This document shows positions 24,445 to 31,343 of a stretch of 31,815 bases of DNA, in pieces. Numbering within the stretch: the first letter of the stretch is position 1; every line of letters starts with the position of its first letter. The notes beneath the pieces were generated by a model. It ran no database searches, had not been told where the DNA came from, and saw only the letters and a list, made by a program, of their open reading frames with translations. The position numbers were made by a program, and so were the translations under genes. Origin of the DNA: JBAZJI01 sp964596325 (GTDB lineage: Bacteria > Patescibacteriota > Minisyncoccia > Minisyncoccales > JAGOPM01); NCBI GenBank assembly GCA_964596325.1, contig CAZQSQ010000008.1, forward strand, positions 1-31,815, in the 5' to 3' direction.

Positions 24445-24544
24445 NNNNNNNNNNNNNNNNNNNNNNNNNNNNNNNNNNNNNNNNNNNNNNNNNNNNNNNN
24501 NNNNNNNNNNNNNNNNNNNNNNNNNNNNNNNNNNNNNNNNNNNN
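24445..24544. other. Scaffold gap of 100 N inside the lipid operon
   Basis: 100 N interrupt two different genes: an ornithine-cyclodeaminase-like gene that lacks its last 100 or so codons and a FabZ-FabK gene that lacks its first 80 or so. Completing both would need roughly 550 bases, so the true gap is probably larger than drawn and could also hold another gene. The frame runs across it only by chance. Confidence 0.9.
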
Positions 24545-25197
24545 TGCGTGCCCGGCTTTATCCACTCGCGTTTGATAATCGGGTTGCGTACGGGAGTAGT
24601 AGTCACCAAAATATCGCAATCGCAAACATCAGGCAAATCCTTGGCCTTTTCAATTTTTACACCCAAAGACTTCATGGTTTTTTGCAAAGCCAAAAAGACT
24701 TTTTCATTTAAGTCAAAAACTTTGACGGTTTTGATTTTGATGACGGCCAAAGTAGCCATTATCTGGGTTACAGCTTGGGCGCCTGCACCAACCACGCCCA
24801 AAACCTTACTGTCTTTGCGCGCCAAATATTTGGCAGCCACGGCTCCGGCTGCGCCGGTTCTTATAGCCGTGATATAGGTAGCATCCATCAAGGCAATCGG
24901 CAAACCCGTCTTGGGATCATTGAGCAAAATAGAAGCCATTACGGTCTTTAACCCCTTTTTCGGATTATCCGGATGGACATTGACGATCTTGGTTCCCGCT
25001 AAGTCCAAGTTTTTGGAATAGCTGGGCATGATACGCAAATCGCCATTGTATTTGTCGAAAAGCAAATACTTTTTTGGGGGCATCTGCACTTCCCCCTTGC
25101 CATAATCGCCAAAGGCTTTTTCTACCGCTTCAACGACTTTTTTAATTCCTTTCAGGGGAATAAGTTTTTGAACTTCCTTCTGATTCAGGACAATCAT
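24545..25197 (-). CDS. Ornithine cyclodeaminase / mu-crystallin family dehydrogenase, 3' end lost in gap
   Basis: 217 residues from the ATG at 25197 (29 bases after fabG; a start at 25242 would overlap fabG). Visible family features are the substrate-binding segment DLRIMPSYSK with GTKIVNVHPDNP, ALMDATYITAIRTGAAGAVAAKYLAR spread over about 100-125, and the Rossmann motif GVVGAGAQAVTQ. It ends at PIIKREWIKPGT where the gap begins; full-length relatives have about 320 residues. Members include ornithine cyclodeaminase, archaeal alanine dehydrogenase and ketimine reductases, all NAD(P)-dependent. The substrate cannot be told. Its place between fabG and fabZ-fabK is odd for an amino-acid enzyme and may indicate another reduction linked to the pathway. 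Confidence 0.82.
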
Positions 25198-25226
25198 GTT
25201 TATTGATTTATAATTTTGAATTAATT

Positions 25227-25964
25227 TTAGGCCATCAAACAACCATCGATAGAAAGAATCTCTCCGGTAATGAAAGAAGCATCATCGCTGGCCAAAAAGG
25301 CCACGGCCCTGGCCACTTCTTGCGGCTTGCCAAAACGGCCCAAAGCCGTAATCATCTTGATTTGTTCTTTTAATAACATGGGCAAATCTTTAGTCATGGG
25401 CGTTTCGATGAAACCAGGAGCAATGGCATTAACCCTCACACCGCTCTTGCCGACTTCTTTGGCTAAAGAACGCGTAAAAGCCGCCACTCCCCCCTTGGAG
25501 GCGGAATAATTGGTCTGCCCAAAATTACCCCGCAAACCGACAATGGAGGAAACATTTACAATGCTGCCCTTGGAGGCAGAAATCAGCTCAATCAAATTCC
25601 GCGTCACATTAAAAACTCCCGTTAAGTTGATATCAATAACACGCTGCCATTCTTCGGGCGTCATTTTTATTAGAGTCCGGTCTTTGGTAATGCCGGCATT
25701 ATTAACCAAGACATCAAGCTTGCCCATTTTAGCCTTAACCTCGCAAGCCATTTTGGCGCAATCCTCAAACTTGGAAACGTCGGCCATAAAGTATTCGCAG
25801 CGCACCCCCAAAGCCTCGATTTCAGCTTTAGTCTTTTTCAAATTTTCTTCCTGCATAACGATATCGTTTAAGGCGATATCGCTGCCCCTTTTAGCAAACT
25901 CCAAAGCAATTTCTTTACCAATGCCCTGGGAGCTGCCTGTTATCAATGATATTTTTCCTTTCAT
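25227..25964 (-). CDS. fabG: 3-oxoacyl thioester reductase (FabG / PhaB-like SDR)
   Basis: 245 residues, a classical short-chain dehydrogenase. The cofactor motif TGSSQGIG (9-16), NNAG (88-91) and the catalytic tetrad N113, S140, Y153 and K157 (YSASK) are all present, with the PGFIETPMT loop and a C-terminal SIDG. It would reduce 3-oxoacyl thioesters to 3-hydroxyacyl thioesters. FabG and acetoacetyl-CoA reductase (PhaB) are hard to separate by sequence; with thiolase next to it and no acyl carrier protein, a CoA thioester is the plausible substrate. Its ATG overlaps the TGA of the DUF35-DUF362 gene (ATGA), so the two are probably translated together. Confidence 0.9.
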   Translation of the reverse strand: MKGKISLITGSSQGIGKEIALEFAKRGSDIALNDIVMQEENLKKTKAEIEALGVRCEYFMADVSKFEDCAKMACEVKAKMGKLDVLVNNAGITKDRTLIKMTPEEWQRVIDINLTGVFNVTRNLIELISASKGSIVNVSSIVGLRGNFGQTNYSASKGGVAAFTRSLAKEVGKSGVRVNAIAPGFIETPMTKDLPMLLKEQIKMITALGRFGKPQEVARAVAFLASDDASFITGEILSIDGCLMA

Positions 25965-26956
25965 ATTTTTTGGCTGACTTCTCTTATTCGGCAGCCAATA
26001 TTTTTAATTTCATCTTCCTTGACCATGAAAAGCGTTTCATCTTCGCTTTTCATTATTAAAGACAGAGCCTTATCCACTAACAAAGGCTCGTACCCGGCCA
26101 GATATAATCCGTAAAAATTAGTAAATGATTCTTTATCTTGAGCAAATTCCATTTCCGCAAAACAAATAACCTTGGGCAGTTGGGCGGCCAATTTTTTCAC
26201 CCCGCCGATATCTGGCAAGATCTTCAGCGCTTCATCTTTTGGCAATAAATAAAGCAAATTAGCCGAAACAGCCGCTTTACCCTCTAGCGCCACCCCCAAA
26301 TCAATCAGCAAATCGCAACCGGCAACCTCTTTAGAGATATGAAATTCTCCCCTGCCCTCAAATTCTTTTTGGGCCAAATCTGTCGGCATTATCTTGTGCT
26401 TGGCGCAAACCGCCAATAATCCGGATTTTTGCGCCAGAACTTCCAAAGGTTTGGAGAAACTTTGCGTGCCGATTTTTATCTCCGCCACGCGTTGCGTTTT
26501 TAACCAATTTATAACCGCATCCAAAAATTCCGGCGTGGTATTGTCGTGAAAATACGGATGGCTCGCCGCATTAAGGCTGGGCAGTAAAAATACTTTCTTG
26601 CCCGCTAAATCTTTTAGATTAATAAGTTTAAGCAGTTTGCCTAAAGTCTCGGGCAGATCATATTTGTGCCTGACAATGGCTACACTATCAGGGGTATCGG
26701 AAACTTCCCATTCAAAATTATCGCCGATTTTATATTCAGTGCTGCTTTTCTGTGCCCAAATATTGCCATGTTCATCTTGCAAAACTAAAACAAAATACGG
26801 CACTTCCATCTGCGAGATGCAGGGCATGGTAACGGCGGAAATTCCTATCACCTTGGCGCTTTGGCTTTCTAGTTTTTCCAAAGGCACAAAACACTGCGCG
26901 CACTGCGTGAGCGGGAATTGCCATCTTTTTTTACATTGGGGACATTGATAAAACAT
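25961..26956 (-). CDS. DUF35 zinc-ribbon/OB-fold domain fused to a DUF362-like domain
   Basis: 331 residues. The N-terminus has a zinc ribbon with C5, C8, C19 and C22 (CPQC and CAQC) followed by an OB-fold-like stretch to about residue 100, the DUF35 architecture of thiolase partner proteins. Residues about 105-331 resemble DUF362: KVFLLPSLNAASHP, a TTPEFLDAVINWLK helix, EIKIGTQSFSKPLEVLAQKSGL, CDLLIDLGVALEG, then GYEPLLVDKALSLIM. In archaea a DUF35 protein bridges acetoacetyl-CoA thiolase and HMG-CoA synthase and helps hold the CoA-bound intermediate. By analogy this protein may hold the thiolase encoded 53 bases upstream. The role of the DUF362 part is unknown and its assignment rests on pattern recall. 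Confidence 0.75.
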   Translation of the reverse strand: MFYQCPQCKKRWQFPLTQCAQCFVPLEKLESQSAKVIGISAVTMPCISQMEVPYFVLVLQDEHGNIWAQKSSTEYKIGDNFEWEVSDTPDSVAIVRHKYDLPETLGKLLKLINLKDLAGKKVFLLPSLNAASHPYFHDNTTPEFLDAVINWLKTQRVAEIKIGTQSFSKPLEVLAQKSGLLAVCAKHKIMPTDLAQKEFEGRGEFHISKEVAGCDLLIDLGVALEGKAAVSANLLYLLPKDEALKILPDIGGVKKLAAQLPKVICFAEMEFAQDKESFTNFYGLYLAGYEPLLVDKALSLIMKSEDETLFMVKEDEIKNIGCRIREVSQKI

Positions 26957-27009
26957 GAAATAGTAATTTAGAATTTATAATTCAGAATTCAAAAATACTG
27001 ATGCAAAGA

Positions 27010-28140
27010 TCATATTTTCTTAAAAACATGGACAGTGACCGAACCCCCTGCCCCGCCGATATTATGTGTGAGGCCTATTCGCGGATTGGTTTTTACTTGG
27101 CGCTCGGCGCATTTTTGGCGTAGCTGGTTGGCCACTTCATAAATCTGAGCTAAGCCAGTGGCCGAAATCGGGTGGCCCTTGGCCTTAAGTCCGCCCGAAG
27201 GGCTAATAGGAAAATCGCCGTCCAAAGCCGTACGGCCAGAGCGCACCAACTCATGTGCTTTTCCGTATGGGGCGAAACCCAAATCTTCATAGCTCATTAA
27301 TTCCACAGAGGTAAAAGCATCATGAACTTCACAGACGCCGATATCGCTAGGCTTAATATTAGCTTGGCTATAAGCCTGCTCAGCGGCCAAACGCGTGGCG
27401 CGGAAATTAGTAATCTCTTCGCGGCCAAAAGTCATTATATAATCCGTGGCAAAACCTGAACCCGCAATCTCAATATCCGAGGGCTCTTGCGAAATTACCG
27501 CCGCCGCCCCGCCATTAACCGAAAGTGAGCAATCAAAAGCGCGCAAAGGGCTGGCCACCACTGGAGCGGCTTTTATCTGCTCTAAAGTAACCGGCCGCTT
27601 ATAATAGTAAGCCTTGGGATTCAGAACCGCATTCTGGTGATTCTTAAAAGCGATTAAAGCCAAATCATCTGAGGTAGCGGCGTTGGGATATTTTTGCTGA
27701 TATTGCTGGAAGACCAAAGCATTTTGCACTGGGAAAAGCATACCCTCTCTCTGTTCCAAATAGCGTTCCGCGGCTGACAAAATCAGCTCAGAAGTGGCTT
27801 CCATTCGATTGTCCACCAGTTTTTCTCCCGCCACCACTAAAATATTTTTGAAACCTTTAAGCCTATTAGCGGTCCAAAAAGCTACCCCGCCGCCGCCGCA
27901 CACGCTGGGTGTTTCAATTATGGGAATATTAACTTTGAACAAATCCGAGAGCACGGACACTTTATGCGTTTGATGCTCGCCCCCGGCCGCTGAACTCATA
28001 CCCGAAAATACAATACAATCGATATCGCCAATGGTTAGTCCAGAATCTTGCAAAGCCTCCAAAGCCGCCTCGTGGGCGTATTGCCACCAGGCTTTCTGCG
28101 AATAATCGAATTTAGTCATTCCTACTCCTCTTAAATACAT
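27010..28140 (-). CDS. Archaeal/SCP2-type thiolase (acetyl-CoA C-acetyltransferase-like)
   Basis: 376 residues. The nucleophile is C81 (TPSVCGGGG), with H273 in EVHDAFTSVELM and H323 in KAKGHPISATG; the C-terminus reads GLTHNIGGAGGSVTVHVF. The second catalytic Cys of classical thiolases is not in its usual C-terminal place, and the HDAFT motif groups it with archaeal and SCP2-type thiolases that work with DUF35 partners. It would condense acyl-CoA units, or cleave 3-oxoacyl-CoA. It is the only condensing enzyme in the operon; no FabH, FabF or FabB is seen. AGGAAACA lies just upstream of the ATG at 28140, a usable Shine-Dalgarno site. The DUF35 gene follows. Confidence 0.88.
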   Translation of the reverse strand: MYLRGVGMTKFDYSQKAWWQYAHEAALEALQDSGLTIGDIDCIVFSGMSSAAGGEHQTHKVSVLSDLFKVNIPIIETPSVCGGGGVAFWTANRLKGFKNILVVAGEKLVDNRMEATSELILSAAERYLEQREGMLFPVQNALVFQQYQQKYPNAATSDDLALIAFKNHQNAVLNPKAYYYKRPVTLEQIKAAPVVASPLRAFDCSLSVNGGAAAVISQEPSDIEIAGSGFATDYIMTFGREEITNFRATRLAAEQAYSQANIKPSDIGVCEVHDAFTSVELMSYEDLGFAPYGKAHELVRSGRTALDGDFPISPSGGLKAKGHPISATGLAQIYEVANQLRQKCAERQVKTNPRIGLTHNIGGAGGSVTVHVFKKI

Positions 28141-28157
28141 ATTGTTTCCTAATTAAT

Positions 28158-29051
28158 TTAGGAATCAAGGGGCTCTTCCCAAGCGAGGAGGACAGCGTCA
28201 GGGCCGGCATGGGCACCTAAAACTTCTGTCAGCATTGTCATAAACTCCACTTTGGCCAAATTCGCCCCTTCAATCATGGTTTTCAGTCTCTGCGCATCGG
28301 CCAAATTATCGCCATGGGTAATAAAAGCTCTTACCTTTATTCCCTTTTCTTGATATTTTTTTACCTTGTCCCTGAAATTGTTTACCAGTGCCTCGATATT
28401 GTCATGGGCGTTTTTTTGCACGCCCAAAGGCACCAGCCAACCCAAGGCCGTCCCTAAGATCGGCCAAATATTTTTTTTCTGCGCCATCCGGATGCCATTG
28501 GCCACCCAATGGGGTACGCGCCCGCCCGCTTCAACATAATCCACGTTGGGCAAGGCAACGCTTAAATGATATTTGGCAACTTGTTTTTGGACTTTTTCAA
28601 AAGCAGATTTTACATCAAATCCGCTCTTGAGCAGATCCAAAATACGCAAAGCTTGGAGCCCCTCCCCCGCGCTCCCGTTTTGGCTGTCTAAGATATAAAT
28701 TTTTTCCCGCAACTGGGCCTCCAAAAATTTCTTCGCCTGATTTGCGGCATTAAAAGTGCCTGAAAGTTTAGAGGTTATGGTAATACAGACTATCTCTTCA
28801 TATTTATTGAGAGATTCCTTGAAGGCTGCTAAAAAATCGCCAATGGAGGGTTGGCTAGTCTTGCTTCGAGAAGCATCGCCAGCCTTAATGGCTTGGCGCA
28901 TCTTTTCATAAATGCCGCCCGAGTATTTGGCTAGCCCGGCCAAGTCCATTTTGAAAGGCACGACAATGATATCATTGGCCTGCAAAAATTCTTCCGGCAA
29001 ATCGCTGGACCCATCTATGACTATTCCGATTTTTTTATTGTCTCCGGACAT
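28158..29051 (-). CDS. fakB: DegV-family fatty-acid-binding protein (FakB)
   Basis: 297 residues, DegV length. The N-terminus is IGIVIDGSSDLPEEF, followed by TSQPS (65-69), SKLSGTFNAA (94-103), the GGR motif (176-178), THGD (245-248) and GAHAGPDAVLLAWEE near the end. FakB proteins bind a free fatty acid and present its carboxylate to the kinase FakA. The TSQPS, SGTF and C-terminal His segments correspond to the carboxylate-binding residues. The gene starts 6 bases after the FakA-FakB fusion gene. The second FakB may have a different chain preference, as paralogous FakBs do in Firmicutes; this is inferred. Confidence 0.88.
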   Translation of the reverse strand: MSGDNKKIGIVIDGSSDLPEEFLQANDIIVVPFKMDLAGLAKYSGGIYEKMRQAIKAGDASRSKTSQPSIGDFLAAFKESLNKYEEIVCITITSKLSGTFNAANQAKKFLEAQLREKIYILDSQNGSAGEGLQALRILDLLKSGFDVKSAFEKVQKQVAKYHLSVALPNVDYVEAGGRVPHWVANGIRMAQKKNIWPILGTALGWLVPLGVQKNAHDNIEALVNNFRDKVKKYQEKGIKVRAFITHGDNLADAQRLKTMIEGANLAKVEFMTMLTEVLGAHAGPDAVLLAWEEPLDS

Positions 29052-29057
29052 AATTTA

Positions 29058-30863
29058 TTAATCCAAAACCATATAAGACAAAGTCAAAGTTCCCGGGCCC
29101 AAATGCGAGCCCACTATCGGATACATTAAATTAGTAAATGACACTTCAACCCCCGCCTCCTTGACCATCGTTTTTAATTTTTGGGCGGCCTCAGGATTAT
29201 CACAATGCGTAATGACGGCGCGCACCTTATGCCCGGCTTTTAGCTTGGAGCCGATTTCGGATAAAAATTTGGAGTAAAGAATTTTAGCCTGATCCTTGGT
29301 GCCAAAAGACATACCAAACTGCTCGATAAGGCCGTGCTTCATGGTCAAAATCGGAGTAATACTGAGCTTTTGCAAAAATTTGAGCAAGCCGGCCTTGCGG
29401 GAACTTATCCGGCCACCGAATTCCAACCAAACCGGACTTTCGACCACGGCTATAACACGAACTCGGCTCTCCTGATGGATTTTTTCCAATTCGGCGACAA
29501 TTTCGCGGATATCAAATTGGCTCTGGATAAGCTCAATGGCACGCAAAACCATTAAAGCCTGTGCCCCGGTACCTTCCTGCGTATCAAGCACATGGATACG
29601 TGAACGTTCGCCATTTTGCAAATGCTCCTTGGCTTGAATGCCGGAATTGTAAGAACCGGAAAGTTTTTTAGAAAAAGATAAATACAAAACGTGCTGAAAT
29701 TTTTGCAGCTGCCGCTTATAGGCATCAACATATTCGCGGGGCGTAGGTTGGGAAGTCTTGGGGCTATTGGCGGGAGTTAACTGCGAGAAGGCATTGCGCA
29801 TTTTTTGGTACAAATTCTCGCCCTCCACTTTTTTATCCAAAGCCCACTCCCATTTGAGATTAACCATCTCAATGGAATAGCGCTCCATTATTTTGTCGGT
29901 CAAATCCGCTAAAGAATCGGTAACAATTCCGATATCTTGGCGGCGCAACGATGGTTGGCCGGTAGTTTCCTTGAGCAAATCCTCTTCGCGAATACTGACA
30001 ATATCGCCCAGCTTGGCCATCTCGCGCTTGCAATCTTTGGGCTCATTGGTATGGATATGGATTTTAACCCTGTCCCCTATCTGCACAATATCAATACTGG
30101 TTCCCATTTCTTTAAGTTTTTCGCGAATTTTCTCAGTGTTCTGTTTGACTTTATCTATTAAAACAACCAATTCGTATTTTTCCGCTAAGGTCTGGATGAA
30201 TTTTTTTACTTCCGTAGAAGCGGATTCCTCAACAACCCCTGAAACACTCGTGGCATTTCCGGCAATCACGTCGTAATAAGCCTCCAATATAATAAGGAAG
30301 GCCATACCCCCAGCATCCACTACCCCGGCTTTTTTAAGCAAAGGCATTTTTTCTTGGGTCTCGAGCAGGGCTTGTTTGCAAACCGTAATTATTTCTTGGA
30401 AAATATCCTTCATGTCGGGCAAATCCTGCTTGTTCTGGCAAGCGATAGCGGCCGCATCGGTAACATCAAGCATGGTGCCTTCTTTAGGTTCGGCAATGGA
30501 GGCCCGCGCTTTATCTGAGCCGGCCCTCAAGGCTCGGCACAAAAGCTCCCCGCTGATAGAAGGTGTATTATTGATTTCGCCAAAGAAGCCCACGAGAAAA
30601 CCGGCATAAATTATGCCGGAATTGCCCTGAGCTGAGTTGAGCAGGGCTTCTAAAGTATCCTTTTTTAATTCTTCAATATCCTTATAGTTCTTTTTGGCTA
30701 CCGCCTCTTTTATCCCTTCTAGCGTCTTGGCAATATTGGTTCCCGTGTCCTGATCGGGCACCGGGAAGACATTGATCTTGTTTATAGCTTCCTTTTGAGC
30801 TTCTATCCTTTCGTAAGAGAGCAGAAGCATCTGCTTTATCTCCTTTTGGGTAAGATGCTGCAT
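29058..30863 (-). CDS. Fatty-acid kinase FakA fused to a FakB (DAK2-DegV fusion)
   Basis: 601 residues from the ATG at 30863; a TTG at 30899 would overlap the promoter. The DAK2 kinase domain (1-200) shows NVFPVPDQDTGTN (31-43, metal ligands D37 and D39; most relatives have G where Q38 stands), SAQGNSGI, EPKEGTMLDV and VVDAGGMAFL. The FakA middle domain (about 218-300) keeps KIHIHTNEP (H269, H271), but the conserved Cys of the usual YCTEF segment is replaced by Leu/Val. A complete DegV/FakB domain follows (309-601): IVTDSLADL, TSQPT, SKKLSGSYNSG, FGGRIS and GSHLGPGTL. It would make acyl-phosphate from ATP and a bound fatty acid, the donor PlsY needs. It is the first gene of the lipid operon. 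Confidence 0.88.
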   Translation of the reverse strand: MQHLTQKEIKQMLLLSYERIEAQKEAINKINVFPVPDQDTGTNIAKTLEGIKEAVAKKNYKDIEELKKDTLEALLNSAQGNSGIIYAGFLVGFFGEINNTPSISGELLCRALRAGSDKARASIAEPKEGTMLDVTDAAAIACQNKQDLPDMKDIFQEIITVCKQALLETQEKMPLLKKAGVVDAGGMAFLIILEAYYDVIAGNATSVSGVVEESASTEVKKFIQTLAEKYELVVLIDKVKQNTEKIREKLKEMGTSIDIVQIGDRVKIHIHTNEPKDCKREMAKLGDIVSIREEDLLKETTGQPSLRRQDIGIVTDSLADLTDKIMERYSIEMVNLKWEWALDKKVEGENLYQKMRNAFSQLTPANSPKTSQPTPREYVDAYKRQLQKFQHVLYLSFSKKLSGSYNSGIQAKEHLQNGERSRIHVLDTQEGTGAQALMVLRAIELIQSQFDIREIVAELEKIHQESRVRVIAVVESPVWLEFGGRISSRKAGLLKFLQKLSITPILTMKHGLIEQFGMSFGTKDQAKILYSKFLSEIGSKLKAGHKVRAVITHCDNPEAAQKLKTMVKEAGVEVSFTNLMYPIVGSHLGPGTLTLSYMVLD

Positions 30864-30870
30864 AAGTGAT

Positions 30871-30899
30871 AATATACCTGAATTTAGCGGTTCGGGCAA
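30871..30899 (-). promoter_or_regulatory. Promoter of the lipid operon, predicted leaderless transcript
   Basis: On the minus strand TTGCCC (30899-30894), a 17-base spacer and TATATT (30876-30871). Only seven bases separate the -10 box from the ATG at 30863, so transcription should begin at or beside the A of the start codon. There is no room for a ribosome-binding site. It is the clearest promoter in front of the 15-gene lipid run. Confidence 0.6.
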
Positions 30900-30938
30900 G
30901 GCGATTTATCCGCAATTCCCGATAATTTGTTGATTTTA

Positions 30939-31343
30939 TTACACATTTTGGAAGTGCTCGACTTGGCAATTTGGCCCATTTTGGGGGTTGATAAGGGAAA
31001 CAACGTCTATGCGCCAAGGTGACTCCAAAGGCACCCCATGCTCAGCCAGCCAGGCCTCGGCTAGCCGGGCTATCTTGCCTCTTTTCTGGGTATTAACCCT
31101 GACTTCGGGGGAAAATTCGGGGTTTTCCGATCTCCCAGCCTTAACTTCGACAAAAACCGTAACAGCCGGCCGGCCCAAAAACCGGTCCATGGTGCTGCGT
31201 TTGGCTTGGGCAATTATATCGATCTCGGCCAAACGCAAACCGCCGGCCTCGCGATGATAATTGCGGGAAAGGACCTTATATCCCCTTTTTTCCAAAAATT
31301 TCACGGCAAAATCCTCACCGGCTTTTCCGATAATGCTATTCAT
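30939..31343 (-). CDS. YraN-family (UPF0102) nuclease-like protein
   Basis: 134 residues, the family's usual size. It has the YraN N-terminus GKAGEDFAVKFLEKRGYKVL and a PD-(D/E)xK-type core: E40-I-D42 (AEIDII) and E66-V-K68 (VFVEVKAG), followed by the conserved RVNTQKRGKIARLAEAWL. These proteins are predicted endonucleases of the Holliday-junction-resolvase fold; the cellular role is poorly known. A short extra loop (KRSTMDRFLGRPA) sits between the two active-site strands. Its ATG overlaps the stop of the upstream membrane protein gene by one base. Confidence 0.88.
   Translation of the reverse strand: MNSIIGKAGEDFAVKFLEKRGYKVLSRNYHREAGGLRLAEIDIIAQAKRSTMDRFLGRPAVTVFVEVKAGRSENPEFSPEVRVNTQKRGKIARLAEAWLAEHGVPLESPWRIDVVSLINPQNGPNCQVEHFQNV

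Noticed and set aside
23188..25242. A single 684-codon frame joining an ornithine-cyclodeaminase-like protein to FabZ-FabK
   Set aside because: The join runs through 100 N, so the shared frame is accidental. Each side is a truncated member of an unrelated family, and I annotate them separately.
26957..27009. AT-rich spacer before the DUF35-DUF362 gene as an internal promoter
   Set aside because: It contains repeated AATTC/GAATT-like words but no -35/-10 pair at acceptable spacing.
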